A stretch of DNA of 64,000 bases, taken from positions 190,395,114 to 190,459,113 of the forward strand of contig NC_057794.1 in the NCBI RefSeq assembly GCF_018294505.1, in the 5' to 3' direction. Shown here in pieces: positions 34,870-47,379 of the stretch. The notes under the pieces are model-generated. The model was not told the origin of the DNA. It saw only the letters and a list, made by a program, of their open reading frames with translations, and did no database searches. The stretch comes from Triticum aestivum. Lineage: Eukaryota > Streptophyta > Magnoliopsida > Poales > Poaceae. The stretch's first letter is position 1. Every line of letters starts with the position of its first letter. Made by a program: the position numbers and the translations under genes.

Positions 34870-37111
34870 ATGGAAAGTAATCCTCTAAGGGGCTTGTTCG
34901 GGGTATCTTCACCCCAAAGAGTAGAGCAAAGAGTTGCTCCTCAACCTATTGAACCTAGTGAAAATGAAAATGGAAATGAAAATGTCTACTTTGAAATTCC
35001 TTCGGGTATGTTAGAAAAACTGCTAGCTAATCCTTTTGCAGGAGATGGAACAATGCATCCTGATGAGCACCTAATATATGTTGATGAAGTTTGTGGATTA
35101 TTTAAGCTTGTAGGTGTACCCAGAGATGTTGTTAAGAAGAAGGTCTTCCCATTATCTTTGAGGGAAGATGCATTGACATGGTATAGGCTATGTGATGATA
35201 CGGGGTCATGGAACTACAAACGATTGAAAATGGAATTTCATCAGAAGTTTTATCCTATGCATCTTGTTCATCATGATCGCAATTATATATATAATTTTTG
35301 GCCTCGCGAAGGAGAAAGCATCGCTCAAGCTTGGGGGAGGCTTAAATCAATGTTATATTCATGCCCCAATCATGAGCTCTCAAGAGAAATGATTATTCAA
35401 AATTTATATGCTCGGCTTTCTGATAACAATTGCACCATGCTCGATACTTCTTGTGCTGGCTATTTTATGATGAAGACTATTGAATTCAAATGGAATTTAT
35501 TGGAAACGCAACTCTGAAGATTGGGACCTCGACAAAGGTAAGGAGTCAGGTATGACACCTAAGTTTGATTGTGTTAAATCTTGTATGGATACCGATGTTT
35601 TCCGTAAATTTAGCACTAAATATGGACTTGACTCTGATATAGTAGCTTCTTTCTGTGAATCTTTTGCTACTTATGTCGATCTCCAAAAGGAGAAGTGGTT
35701 TAAATATCATCCTCCCATAGAAGTAAAAGTAGCTGCACCTATTAAAGTTGAAGAAAAGACTATCACTTCTAATGATCCAATTGTTCCTACTTCTTATGTT
35801 GAGAAACCACCTTTCCCTGTTAGGATAAAGGATCATGCTAAAGCTTCAACTGTGGTTCGTAAAAGCAATATTAGAACATATACACCTCCTGAGAAAGTTA
35901 AAGTTGAACCTAATATTGCTGTTGTTAAAGATCTCTTGGCTGATAATATTGATGGGCATGTTATTTATTTCTGTGATGAAACTGCTAGAATTGCTAAACC
36001 TTGTGCTAAAGATAAACCTAGATTGGTGGTAGGCATGCCTGTTATTTCTGTTAAAATAGGAGATCATTGTTATCATGGCTTATGTGATATGGGTGCTAGT
36101 GCTAGTGCAATACTATTGGCCTATATAGAGAAATTATGCATGATATTGCACCTGTTGAGTTAGAAGATATTGATGTCACAATTAAACTTGCAAGATACTA
36201 TATCACCAATGGGAATTGTTAGAGATGTTGAAGTCTTGTGTGGGAAAACTAAATATCCTGCTGATTTTCTTGTTCTTGGTTCCCCACAAGATAGCTTTTG
36301 TCCCATTATATTTGGTAGACCCTTCTTAAACACTGTTAATGCTAAGATAGATTGCAAAAAGGATGTTGTTACTATCAGTTTAGATGATATGTCTCATGAA
36401 TTTAATTTCTCTAAATTTAGTAGACAACACCGTGAAGAAGAATTACCTAGTAAGGATGAAATTATTGGTCTTGCTTATATTGCCATACCTCCTAGTGATC
36501 CTTTAGAACAATATTTGCTAGACCATGAGAATGATATGTTTATGAATGAAAGAAGGGAAATAGATGAAGTATTCTTTAAACAGGAACCTATTCTGAAACA
36601 CAATTTGCCTGTTGAAATCCTAGGGGATCCTCCTCCACCCATGGGTGATCCCGTGTTTGAGCTTAAACCGTTGCCTGATACTCTTAAATATGCTTATCTT
36701 GATGAGAAAAAGATATATCATGTTATTATTAGTGCTAACCTTTCAGAGCATGAGGAAGAGAGATTATTGAAAATTCTGAGGAAGCATCGCGCTGCTATTG
36801 GGTATACTCTTGATGATCTTAAGGGCATTAGTCCCACTCTATGTCAACATAAAATAAATTTGGAAGAAGATGCTAAACCAGTTCGTGATCATCAAAGACG
36901 GCTGAATCCTAAAATGAAAGAAGTGGTAAGAAAGGAAATACTAAAGCTCCTTGAGGGAGGTATAATCTATCCCGTTGCTGATAGTCAGTGGGTAAGTCCT
37001 GTCCATTGTGTCCCTAAGAAGGGAGGTATTACTGTCGTTCCTAATGATAAAGATGAATTGATTCCTCAAAGAATTATTATAGGTTATAGGATGGTAATTG
37101 ATTTCCGCAAA
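34870..37111 (+). pseudogene. gag, protease and truncated reverse transcriptase of C
   Basis: Gag begins at ATG 34870 (MESNPLRGLFG) with a capsid-like KKVFPLSLREDALTWYRL and KMEFHQKFYPMHL. A small deletion near 35505 shifts the frame into 35480-36163, which reaches the protease motif LCDMGASASAI. A second shift near 36110 leads into 36170 onward, with VLCGKTKYPADFLVLGSP and GRPFLNTVNAKID, and then the reverse transcriptase start (HCVPKKGG, IPQRIIIGYRMVIDF). After MVIDFRK the frame enters LTR sequence at the deletion junction (37108-37111) and ends at 37204. The copy corresponds to gag-pol of D, which keeps the rest. Confidence 0.88.
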
Positions 37112-38032
37112 ACCCTAGTTCATCTCTTGTATCCTATTCTTGTCTCCAAGTCCGGGATTGGTACCTGTGGGTTGCTAGTAGTGTTAATTACTCCTTGTAG
37201 TTGATGCTAGTTGGTTTATTTGGTGGAAGATCATATGTTCAGATCCTATATGCATATTAATACCCCTCTGATTATGAACATGAATATGCTTTGTGAGTAG
37301 TTACGTTTGTTCCTAAGGACATGGGAGAAGTCTTGCTATTAGTAGTCATGTGAATTTGGTATTCGTTTGATATTTTGATGAGATGTATGTTGTCTCTCCT
37401 CAAGTGGTGTTATGTGAACGTCGACTACATAACACTTCACCATATTTGGGCCTAGAGGAAGGCATTCGGAAGTAATAAGTAGATGATGGGTTGCTAGAGT
37501 GACAGAAGCTTAAACCCTAGCTTATGCGTTGCTTCGTAAGGGGCTGATTTGGATCCATATGTTTCATGCTATGGTTAGGTTTACCTTAATACTTTTGTTG
37601 TAGTTGCGGATGCTTGCAATAGAGGTTAATCATAAGTGGGATGCTTGTCCAAGTAAGGACAGTACCCAAGCACTGGTCCACCCACATATCAAATTATCAA
37701 AGTACCGAAGGCGAACCATATGAACGTGATGAAAACCAGCTTGATGATATTCCCATGTGTCCTCGGGAGCGCTTTTCTCTATATAAGAGTTTGTCCAGGC
37801 TTGTCCTTTCCTACAAAAAGGATTGGGCCACCTTGCTGCACTTTATTACTTTTGTTACTTGTTGCTCGTTACAAATTATCCTATCACAAAACTATCTATT
37901 ACCACTTATTTCAGTACTTGTAGAGAATACCTTGCTGGAAACCGCTTATCATTTCCTTCCGCTCCTCATTGGGTTCGACACTCTTACTTATCGAAAGGAC
38001 TACGATAGATCCCCTATACTTGTGGGTCATCA
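37108..38032 (+). repeat. Truncated 3' LTR of element C
   Basis: The fragment matches 33838-34763 of the 5' LTR from the deletion junction to the terminal TCATCA, then the duplication CCTGC. The promoter half of the LTR is missing. Substitutions between the copies are few, so the element is relatively young within this nest. Confidence 0.9.
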
Positions 38033-38137
38033 CCTGCCACGCCGAAACTTTCTTGATTGCCAGAGGAGCAGCCTTGGATCTTTTGCTAGCTGAACTCTCT
38101 AGCAAGTCGCTGCTGGGTGCAGCGCACTCTGAAGAGG
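38033..38137 (-). pseudogene. Protease-to-reverse-transcriptase spacer of the Tat-like pol
   Basis: On the minus strand this encodes SSECAAPSSDLLESSASKRS and then APLAIKKVSAWQ, and it runs in frame into the coding at 33241 once element C and one CCTGC are removed. It is the right-hand end of the visible Tat-like pol. AGAGG (38133-38137) is the likely duplication of the LTR element that follows. Confidence 0.75.
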
Positions 38138-39455
38138 TGCTACTTCTTGAGCTTGCATTGGTTTTTCCCTTGAAGAGGGAAGGGTGATGTAACAAAGTAG
38201 AGATAAGTATTTCCCTCAGTTTGAGAACCAAGGTATCAATCCAGTAGGAGACAACACACAAGTCACCGAATACCTGAACAAACAAACAAATAGCTTGCAC
38301 CCAATGCGATAATGGCGTTGTCAATCCCTTCACGGTTACTTGCAAAAATGAGATCTGATAGAGATAGATAAACGGTAAAGTAAATATTTTTGGTATTTTT
38401 GGTTTATAGATCGGAAAGTAAAAGATTGCAAAATAGTAGATCGGAAACTTATATGATGGAAAATAGAACTTGTATGATGGAAAATAGACCCGGGGCCATA
38501 GGTTTCACTAGAGGCTTCTCTCAAGATAGAAAATAATACAGTGGGTGAACAAATTACTGCCGATCAATTGATGAAAAGTGCAAAGTTATGACGATATCTA
38601 AGGCAATGATCATGTATATAGGCATCACATCCGTGTCAAGTAGACCGAAACGATTGTGCATCTACTACTATTACTCCACACATCGACCGCTATCTAGCAT
38701 GCATCTAGAGTATTAAGTTCATAAAGAATGGAGTAACGTATTAAGCAAGATGACATGAGTGTAGAGGAATTAACTCAAGCAATATGATGAAAACCCCATC
38801 TTTTTTTCCTCGATGGCAACAATACAATACGTGCCTTGCTACCCCTACTGTCACTGGGAGAGGACACCGCAAGATCGAACCCAAAGCTAAGCACTTCTCC
38901 CATTGCAAGAAAAACCAATCTAGTTGGCCAAACTAAACCGATAGTTGGAAGAGGATTACAAAGATATCAAATCATGCATAAAAGAATTCAAAGGAGATTC
39001 AAATAATATTCATAGATGAGCTGATCATAAATCCACAATTCATCGGATCTCAGCAAACACACTGCAAAAGAGTGTTACATCAAATAGATCTCGAAGAACA
39101 TCGAGGAGAACATGGTATTGAGAATCAAAGAGAGAGAAGAAGCCATCTAACTACTAGCTATGGACCCGTAGGTCTGAGGTAAACTACTCACGCTTCATCG
39201 GAAGGGCAATAGAGTTGATGTAGAATCCCTCCGTGACCAAGTCCCCCTCCGACAGGGTGCCAGAAAAGGTCCCTAGATGGGATCTCCTAGGTACAGAAGG
39301 TTGCGGCGGCGGAAAAGAGTTTTCGTGAATGCCTCTTGTGGTTTGGGGATATAAGAGTATATATAGGTGAAAGAATTAGGTCAGGGAGTGCACGAGGGGC
39401 CCACAAGGGTGAGGGCGCCCTACCCCCTGGGCGCGCCTTCCGTCCTTGTGGCCGA
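38138..39455 (-). repeat. LTR fragment F of an Athila-type element
   Basis: The left edge TGCTACTTCTTGAGCTTG matches the inner-side end of the LTR of G (60870 onward), and the two stay similar over the length (GAGAACCAAGGTATCAATCC and others), with a TATATATA at 39358-39365 and the start of the GC-rich inverted repeat at 39397-39449. It is cut at 39455 by insertion of D, so the remaining few hundred bp should lie right of the window. No gene is present. Confidence 0.8.
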
Positions 39456-40972
39456 TGATGACCCACAAGTACAGGGGATCAATTGTAGCTCTTCTCGATA
39501 AGTAAGAGTGTCGAACTCAACGAGGAGCAAAAGGAAATGACTAGTGGTTTTCAGCAAGGTAATGTCTGCAAGTGCTGAAATTGTATGTAGCAGAGTAGTT
39601 TAATAGCAAGATAATTTGTAATGAGCAAGTAACGGTAGTAGCAATAAAAGTGCAGAAAGGTAGCCCAATCCTTTTGAGGAAAATGACAGGCCAAAACGGT
39701 CTCTTATGATAAGCAAAGCGTTCTTGAGGGTACACGAGATTTTCATCTAGTCACTTTCACAATGTTGGTTTAATTCGTATTCGCTACTTTGATAATTTGA
39801 TATGTGGGTGGACCGGTGCTTATGTGCTGTTCTTACTTGAACAAACCTCCTACTTATGATTAACCCTCCCGCAAGCATCTGCAACTACGAGAAAAGTATT
39901 AAGAAGAAATTCTAACCATAGCATTAAACTTTTGGATCCAATCGGTCCCTTACGGAATAGCGCATAAACTGGGGTTTAAGCTTCTGTCACTCTCGCAACC
40001 CATCATCTAATTGCTACTCCACAATGCATTCCCTTAGGCCCAAAATGGTGAAGTGTCATGTAGTCGACGTTCACATGACACCACTAAGGGAATCACAACA
40101 TACATACTATCAAAATATCGAAAACATATCAAGTTCACATGATTACTTGGAACATGATTTCTCCTGTGACCTCAAGAACAAAAGTAACTACTCACAAATG
40201 CTAATAATGCTCAAGATCAGAGGGGTATTAAATAGCATATTGGATCTAAAGATATAATCTTCCACCAAATAAACCATATAGTAATCAACTACAAGATGTA
40301 ATCAACACTACTAGTCACCCACCAGCACCAATCTATAGTTCCGGTAACAAGATTGAACACAAGAGATGAACTAGGGTTTGAGATGAGATGGTCCTGTTGA
40401 AGATGTTGATGGAGATTTCCCTCCCCAAGATGGGAGAGTTGTTAGTGATGATGATGACGATGATTTCCCCCTTCGGGAGGGAAGTTCCCCCAACGAAATT
40501 GCTCCGCCGGAGGGAAAAAGTGCTCCCGCCAAAGTTCCGCCTCGAGACGGCGGAGCTCCGTCCCGAAAGTCCTCCCCATATTTTTTTAGGTCAAAATGAC
40601 TTATATACCAGAAGATAGGCACCGGAGGTGGGCCTAGGTGAGCACAACCCACCAGGGCGCGCTAGGCTCCCTGGTGTGCCCAGGTGGGTTGTGCCCACGT
40701 GGTGGGCCCCCTCCGGTAGTTATTGGCTCCAATATTCATCATATATTTGATAAAAAATCTCCGTGAAGTTTGAGCTTGTTTGGAGTTGTGCATAATAGGT
40801 GGCCTGACGTAGCTTTTCCAAGTCCAGATTTCCAGCTGCCGGAATTCTCCCTCTTTGTGTGTACCTTGTAAATTATGAGAGAAAAGGCATTAGAATTACT
40901 CCAAAAAGCATTATTATGCATAAAAACATCATAAATAACAGTAAGGAAACATGATGCAAAATTGACGTATCA
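39456..40972 (-). repeat. 3' LTR of element D
   Basis: The LTR is 1517 bp. The minus strand starts TGATACGTCAATTTTGCATC at 40972 and ends GGGTCATCA at 39456, the termini of C. A GC-rich inverted repeat lies at about 40624-40710. Divergence from C is larger than between the C LTRs. Confidence 0.9.
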
Positions 40973-40986
40973 ACTCCCCCAAGCTT
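40973..40986 (-). other. Polypurine tract of D
   Basis: The minus strand reads AAGCTTGGGGGAGT directly next to the 3' LTR start. The motif shares AAGCTTGGGG with the tracts of A, B and G, and recurs inside gag of C at 35327-35340. Confidence 0.75.
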
Positions 40987-42224
40987 AGACCTCGCTTGTC
41001 CTCAAGCGAAAAACCGAAATCGAAAAACATGTCCACATGCTTAGAGAGAGAGGTGTCAATAAAAACAAAATACGGACATAGAAGCATCATGTTCATTATT
41101 ATAACAACAACAAACTAAAACATAAGACTCTTATCATAAAGCTCTTATCATAGACTTCTCATGAATAAGTGGCTATTCATCACACTATTGAAGTATAAAG
41201 CAAAAACTCTATTAAAAACCAAAAAACTATGTTCTCAGTCAACTTTGCAACTATAATTCATCATCTTTTCAGGAAGGGTCATGTATCTTTGCATTGCCCC
41301 TTGTGATAGCGACCTTTATTATGCAGTCTATCGCTTTTATTCTTCACCATCACAACTTCGTGCAATGCTCAATTTTCTCTTACACTAAATGATCTTACAC
41401 TTCTAGAAGAAATTTTGATTGCCTTTTTGCACCGATGACAACTTACTTGAGGGATCTTGCTCAATCCCTAGGTAGGTATGGTGGACACATGAAAATAGGA
41501 TTTGGGTTTAAGGGTTTTTGGATGCACAAGTAGTATCTCTACTTAGTGCGAAATTTTTGGCTAGCCAAGATAGGGGCAAGCACCACATGTTAAAGGATCC
41601 ATGACAATATGACTTCTATGTGAATAAAAACAAACATAAACCATTAAGTTGTCTTCCTTGTCCAACGTTAACAATTTTGGCATATAATATTTTGATGAGG
41701 GCTCACAATCACAAAAGCTTTCTAGGATAGTATATTTATATGTGAATCTTCTCTTCCCTTATTAATTCTTTCATGAGTTGCATCATTGACTCATGCATCT
41801 GGATGACCTGAGGGTGCTGCACCACCTCTCGCAGATATGGGTTGATGATGTTCTTGAAGAACTTGTCCTTCGAGGAGCTTGAAGCAGCCATGGTAGATGT
41901 GATCTGACAGAAACAACAAGGAAAAGAAAATAGAAGATTTCTCCGTGATACGGTGGTTAACAGGTTCGGGGGGTATATAAAGATTTTTTATCTTGGGAAA
42001 CAAGCAAGCTGTAGAAGAACGGAGTCCGGAAGGTACCCCAGGTGGGCACAACCCACATGGGCGCGCTAGGCAAGCCTGGCGTGCCCTGGTGTCTTGTGCC
42101 TACCAGGGTACGCTTCCTGGAAGTTTCTTATTTTCCTATTTTTCTAAATATTCCAAAACTGACAAAATATTTTCGCGGATTTTTCGGAGTCCGTTTACTT
42201 GCTGTATCACGTACCTCCTTATTT
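40987..42224 (-). other. 3' noncoding region of D
   Basis: This lies between the pol end and the polypurine tract. It is AT-rich. It includes a GC-rich inverted repeat (about 42026-42115) resembling the one in the E2 LTR. I see no credible gene; the short ORFs are not conserved. Confidence 0.6.
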
Positions 42225-45200
42225 TCACGATTCTGGAGTGTTCCGGAAGGACCCTTTTATGTGTTCTTCTGATGTCAAAGTTTGGGTAATATTACTTTCA
42301 ACATTAATGGGCGTACCTGACATATAATGTTTTATTCGTTGCCCATTGACAACCTTCGGGTTAGTACCTTCGACATTATTTATTTTGATGGCTCGGGACC
42401 GATAAACCTCCTTGATAACGTTGGGGCCTTCCCATTTTGAGAGGAGTTTTCCTGCAAAGAATCTGAAACGAGATCTGCACAAAAGAACATATTCTCCGAC
42501 TTTAAACTCGCACTTTTGGATTCTTTTGTCATGCCATCTTTTAACTTTTTCTTTTAATAATTTTGCATTTTCATAAGCTTGGGTTCTCCATTCATCTAAT
42601 GAGCTAATATCAAATAACCTCTTTTCACCAGCAAGTTTGAAATCATAATTGAGTTCCTTGATGGCCCAATATGCTTTATGTTCTAACTCAAGAGGCAAAT
42701 GACAAGCTTTTCCATAAACCATTTTATAAGGAGACATACCCATAGGATTTTTATATGCTATTCTACAAGCCCAAAGTGCATCATCTAATTTATTAGACCA
42801 ATTCTTCCTGGACCTATTGATAGTCTTTTGCAAAATTAATTTTATTTCTCTATTGCTAAGTTCAAATTGACCACTAGACCGAGGATGATAAGGTGATGCA
42901 ATTCTATTGTTAACATCATACTTGGCAAGCATTTGACGGAAAGCACCATGAATAAAGTGTGAACCACCATCAGTCATTAAATATCTAGGGACTCCAAACC
43001 TCAGGAAAATAACTTCCTTAAGCATTTTAATAGAGGTGTTGTGATCAGCAGTACTGGTTGGAATAGCTTCTACCCATTTAGTAACATAATCAACAGCAAC
43101 CAAAATATGTGTATACCCATTAGAGGAAGGAAAAGGTCCCATGTAATCAAATCCCCAAACATCAAATGGTTCAACAGCAATTGAATAGTTCATAGGCATT
43201 TATTGATGCTTACCAATATTACCTATTCTTTGACATTCATCACAAGATAAGACGAACTTACGGGCATCCTTGAAGAGAGTAGGCCAATAAAATCCAGATT
43301 GCAATACCTTGTGAGCAGTTCTATCTCCAGCATGATGCCCTTCATAAGCTTCGGAGTGACATTTCCGTAGGATTTGTCCCTCTTCATGCTCAGGTACACA
43401 ACGTCTAATAATACCATCTACTCCTTCCTTATAAAGACGTGGGTCATCCCAAAAGTAATGTCTTAAATCATGGAAGAATTTATTCTTTTATTGGTATGTA
43501 AAACTAGGTGGTAAATATTTAGCAACAATGTAATTAGCATAGTCAGCATACCAAGGAGTGTTGTGAGCAACATTTATTGCAGCTAACTGCTCATCAAGAA
43601 AACTATTATCAATAGGTAGTGGGTCATCAGGCACATTTTCAAGCCTAGACAAGTTATCAGCTGTGGGGTTCTCAGCTGCTTTTCTATCAGTGATATGTAA
43701 ATCAAATTCTTGTAGCAAGAGAACCCATCGAATAAGTCTAGGTTTAGCATCTTTCTTTTCCATAAGATATTTAATAGCAGCATGATCGGTGTGAACAATT
43801 ACTTTTGAATCAACAATGTACGATCTAAATTTATCACAAGCAAACACCACTGCTAATAGTTCTTTTGCTGTAGTAGCATAATTTTTTGAGCACTGTCTAG
43901 AGTTTTACTAGCATAATGAATAACATTTAGTTTCTTATCAACTCTTTGTCCTAGAACAACACCAACAACATAATCACTAGCATCACACACAATTTCAAAA
44001 GGCAAGTTCCAATCAGGTGGTTGAACAATAGGTGCAGAATTAAGGCTTTGTTGAGTGTTTCAAAGGCTTCTAAACAATCATCATAAAAAACAAAAGGAAT
44101 GTCCTGTTGCAAAAGATTCATAAGAGGCCTAGAAATTTTAGAAAAGTCTTTGATAAATCTCCTACAGAAACCGGCATGACCTAGGAAACTACGAATACCG
44201 TTGATATCTTTAGGACATGGCATTTTCTCAATTGCATCAACCTTAGCTTTTTCCACTTCAATACCTCTTTCAGAAATTTTATGACCCAAGACAATGCCTT
44301 CATTAACCATAAAGTGGCACTTTTCCCAATTCAAGACAAGATTTGTTTGCTCGCATCTCTGCAAAACTCGGTCAAGATTGCTTAAACAATCATCAAAATA
44401 CTTCCCATGAACAGAGAAATCATCCATGAAAACCTCAACAATCTTTTCACAAAAGTCAGAGAATATAGCAGTCATACATCTTTGAAAGGTAGCAGGTGCA
44501 TTGCATAAACCAAAAGGCATACATCTATAAGCATAAGTTCCAAAGGGACAAGTAAAAGTGGTATTTTCTTGTTCAGGTTGAGAAACATGTATTTGTGGAA
44601 AAACAGAATATCCATCAAGGAAGCAAAAATGTGTGTGCTTAGACAATCTTTCAAGCATTTGATCAATAAAAGGCATATGTTAATGATCTTTTCTAGTTGC
44701 TTTGTTTAATTTTCTAAAATCAATTACCATTTAGCATGTAATAATTCTTTGTGGAATAAGTTCATTCTTATCATTAGGAACAACAGTTATACCTCCTTTC
44801 TTAGGAACACAATGAACATGACTTACCCATCTATTATCAGCTATAGGATAGATTATACCTGGTTCTAGAGGTTTTAATATTTCCGTTCTTACCACTTCTT
44901 TCATCTTCAGATTTAATCGACGTTGGTGATCAACAATGGGTTTAGCATCAGGTTCCATATTAATTTTATGCTGACATAGAGTGGGACTAATGCCTTTAAA
45001 TCATCAAGAGTATATCCAATAGCAGCTCGATGCTTCCTTAGAACTTTCAATAATCTTTCCTCTTCATGTTCTAAAAGGTTAATAGTAATAATACTAGAAT
45101 ATATCTTCTTTTCATCAAGATAAGCATATTTCAAAGTGTGTGGAAATTGTTTTAATTCAAACACATGATCACCATTAGGTGGAGGAGGACCTCCTAGAGT

Positions 45201-46399
45201 TTCAATAGGCAAATTATGTTTATGCAGAGGACGTTGTTCAAAGAAAATCTTATCTATTTCATTTCTTTCATGCATATGTAAATCATTTTCATGGTCTAGC
45301 AAATATTGTTCTAAAGGATCAGTACGTGGTACAACAATAGAAGCAAGACCAATTATTTCATCCTCACTAGGAAATTCTTTTTCATGAAGCTTTCTACTAA
45401 ACTTGGAAAAATTAAACTCATGATACTCGTCACCAAAACTAACACCGACGACTTGTTTCTCACAATCTATTCTAGCATTAATGGTGTTCAAGAAAGGTCT
45501 ATCAAAGATTATGGGACAAAAGTCATCTTGTGGGGAACCAAGAACTAGGAAATAAGTACAGTATTTCATTTTCCCACACAAGACTTCAACATCTCTAACA
45601 ATCCCAATTAGTGATATAGTGTCTCTATTAGCAAGTTTAATAGTAACATCAATGTCTTCTATCTTTGCGGGTGCTATGTCATTCATAATTTCTTGATATA
45701 AAGTATAGGGAATAGCACTCACACTAGCACCTATGTCACATAAACCATCATAACAATGATCTCCTATTTTAACTGAGACAACGTGCATGCCAACAACACA
45801 TATGTGTTTATCCTTTTTATCAGGTTTGCCAATTCTAGTAGCTTCTTCACAGAAGTAAATAACATGCCCATCTACATTTTCTTCCAAGAGATCCTTAACC
45901 ATAGAAATACTAGGTTTCACTATAATTTGTTCATCAGGTTTAGGTGTTCTAATGTGACTCTTGTTAACCGCAGTTGAAACCTTAGCATGTTCCTTAATCC
46001 TAACAGGGAAAGGTGGTTTCTCAATATAAGCAGAAGGAACAACTGGATCAACATTGTAAAGTATAGTTTCTTCTTTAACTGGTACCGGTTCTTTGATTTC
46101 TTCTTTAATAGGTGGGTGATATTTAAACCACTTCTCTTTAGGTAGATCAACATGAGTAGCAAATGATTCACAAAAGGAGGATACTATCTTAGAGTCTAGT
46201 CCATATTTAGTGCTAAAGTTTTGAAAAGCATCGATATCCATAAAAGATTTAACACAATCATACTTAAGTTTAATACCTGACTCTTTACCTTCGTTGAGTT
46301 CCCAATCTTCAGAGTTGCGTTTAATTCTTTCCAGAATATCCCACCGGAATTCAATAGTCTTCTTCATACAGGAACTGGCACAAGAAGTACCAAGCATGG
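42225..46399 (-). pseudogene. gag-pol of element D, broken
   Basis: In order on the minus strand: late gag; protease with LCDIGASVSAIPY (near 45740); reverse transcriptase with HCVPKKGG and the FMDDFSVHG catalytic motif (near 44410), the Athila-type variant of YxDD; RNase H with [11 protein letters not shown] and [10 protein letters not shown] (43850-43488); and integrase (43199-42225) with [17 protein letters not shown] and [12 protein letters not shown], so the three acidic residues are present. Damage consists of frameshifts near 45000 and near 44040, stops before MVIDF (about 44730) and in KDH*HMPF (about 44680), stops near 43487 and 43200, and the Fatima insertion. No functional polyprotein is possible. 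Confidence 0.9.
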
Positions 46400-46871
46400 T
46401 GTCGGTGTCAAAACCGACGGATCTCGGGTAGGGGGTCCCAAACTGTGCGTCTAAGGCGGATGGTAATAGGAGGCAGGGGACCCGATGTTTACCCAGGTTC
46501 GGGCCCTCTTAATGGAGGTAATACCCTACATCCTGCTTGGTTGTTCTTGATGATATGAGTATTACAAGAGTTGATTTACCATGAGATCAGAGAGGCTAGA
46601 CCCTAGAAGCTAGCCTATGGTATGATTGTATGTTGTCCTACGGACCTAAACCCTATGGTTTATATAGACACCGGAAGGGGCTGGAGTTACACAAGGTCGG
46701 TTACAAAGGAGGAGATATACATATCCGTATTGCCTAGCTTGCCTTCCACGCCAAGTAAAGTCCCATCCGGACACAAGACGAAGTCTTCAATCTTGTATCT
46801 TCATAGTCCAACAGTCCGGCCAAAGGATATAGTCCGGCTGTCCGGAGACCCCCTAATCCAGGACTCCCTTA
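46400..46871 (-). repeat. 3' LTR of the Fatima-like element
   Basis: The LTR is 472 bp. On the plus strand it begins TGTCGGTGTCAAAACCGACG and ends CCCTTA, where the other LTR has CCCTCA, so the terminal TG of the sense strand has become TA. A minus-strand TATATAAA lies at 46659-46666. The copy retains 'TATAGTCCGGC', which is lost in the right copy. Confidence 0.9.
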
Positions 46872-47379
46872 GTAGCCACCGAACCAGGGTTCAATGACGT
46901 CGAGTCCGGCGCGCAGTATTGTCTTCGGCATTGCAAGGCGGGTTCTTCTCCAAATTTTGAATGTTGTTAAGTAGTGTCCGGCCCCATAAATGTTGGACTT
47001 CTTGGCTTTTGTGCTCAATAAGGGCTATCTTCCACGCGTCGAATGAATACGAGGAGCCAGGGCATTTTTACATTCGCCCCCCTAGCCAGATAAATAAATT
47101 GTCTATTAAAGGGATGGGGATTCTTAGATCCAATCCATACCATCTTCCCACAGCGAGAATCCATCGGAGCTCGCTTCGGAAAAATCCACTCCAACATGGC
47201 CGACCATCGCAGCTCCTCCTCCCGCCCCTGTAGCCCTAAGCCTGGTGATTGGGAGAGGTGATCCATCCCACACAATCAATTAGTAGAGCTGCAGACTCAG
47301 GGATTTCTCCCTCCAGCATATATGGTCCCCGTCCGAGCCGGGCTCGCCACCTATAATGGCGGGGAGCAAGCGGAGAGCT

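Larger units (their letters stand above)
33242..38032 (+). mobile_element. Element C: WHAM-like retrotransposon with a large internal deletion
   Basis: The element has a full 5' LTR (33242-34763), primer-binding site, gag and the beginning of pol, then only the last 925 bp or so of the 3' LTR. The perfect duplication CCTGC (33237-33241 and 38033-38037) shows it was complete when inserted in the Tat-like pol. A later deletion removed most of pol, the 3' untranslated region and about 600 bp of the 3' LTR. The family name is from memory of the LTR start TGATACGTCCATTTTGCATC. Confidence 0.92.
22026..38137 (-). mobile_element. Tat-like Ty3/gypsy retrotransposon in three pieces
   Basis: Minus-strand pol is recognisable at 22026-22743, 30441-33241 and 38033-38137. 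Removing elements B and C with one copy of each duplication joins the pieces in a consistent order: spacer, reverse transcriptase, RNase H, integrase. The second RNase H-like segment (MYFDGAFSLQGAGVGVLL) and the reverse transcriptase motif MDDIVVKT fit the Tat lineage. The 5' part (gag, protease, 5' LTR) lies beyond LTR fragment F and outside the window. It is the oldest element of the right-hand nest. Confidence 0.85.
39456..46399 (-). mobile_element. Element D: WHAM-like retrotransposon, 3' LTR to gag
   Basis: This is a minus-strand element with its 3' LTR at 39456-40972, polypurine tract, noncoding 3' region, and pol to gag at 42225-46399. The Fatima-like element interrupts gag at CATGG; gag resumes at 60818-60869 and is cut again by G. 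The 5' LTR lies outside the window. It is the same family as C but in opposite orientation, and it keeps the region deleted in C. Confidence 0.9.

Noticed and set aside
41791..42289. ORFs at the 3' end of D
   Set aside because: They overlap noncoding 3' sequence and a GC-rich palindrome, are not conserved in other copies, and lie past the pol end.
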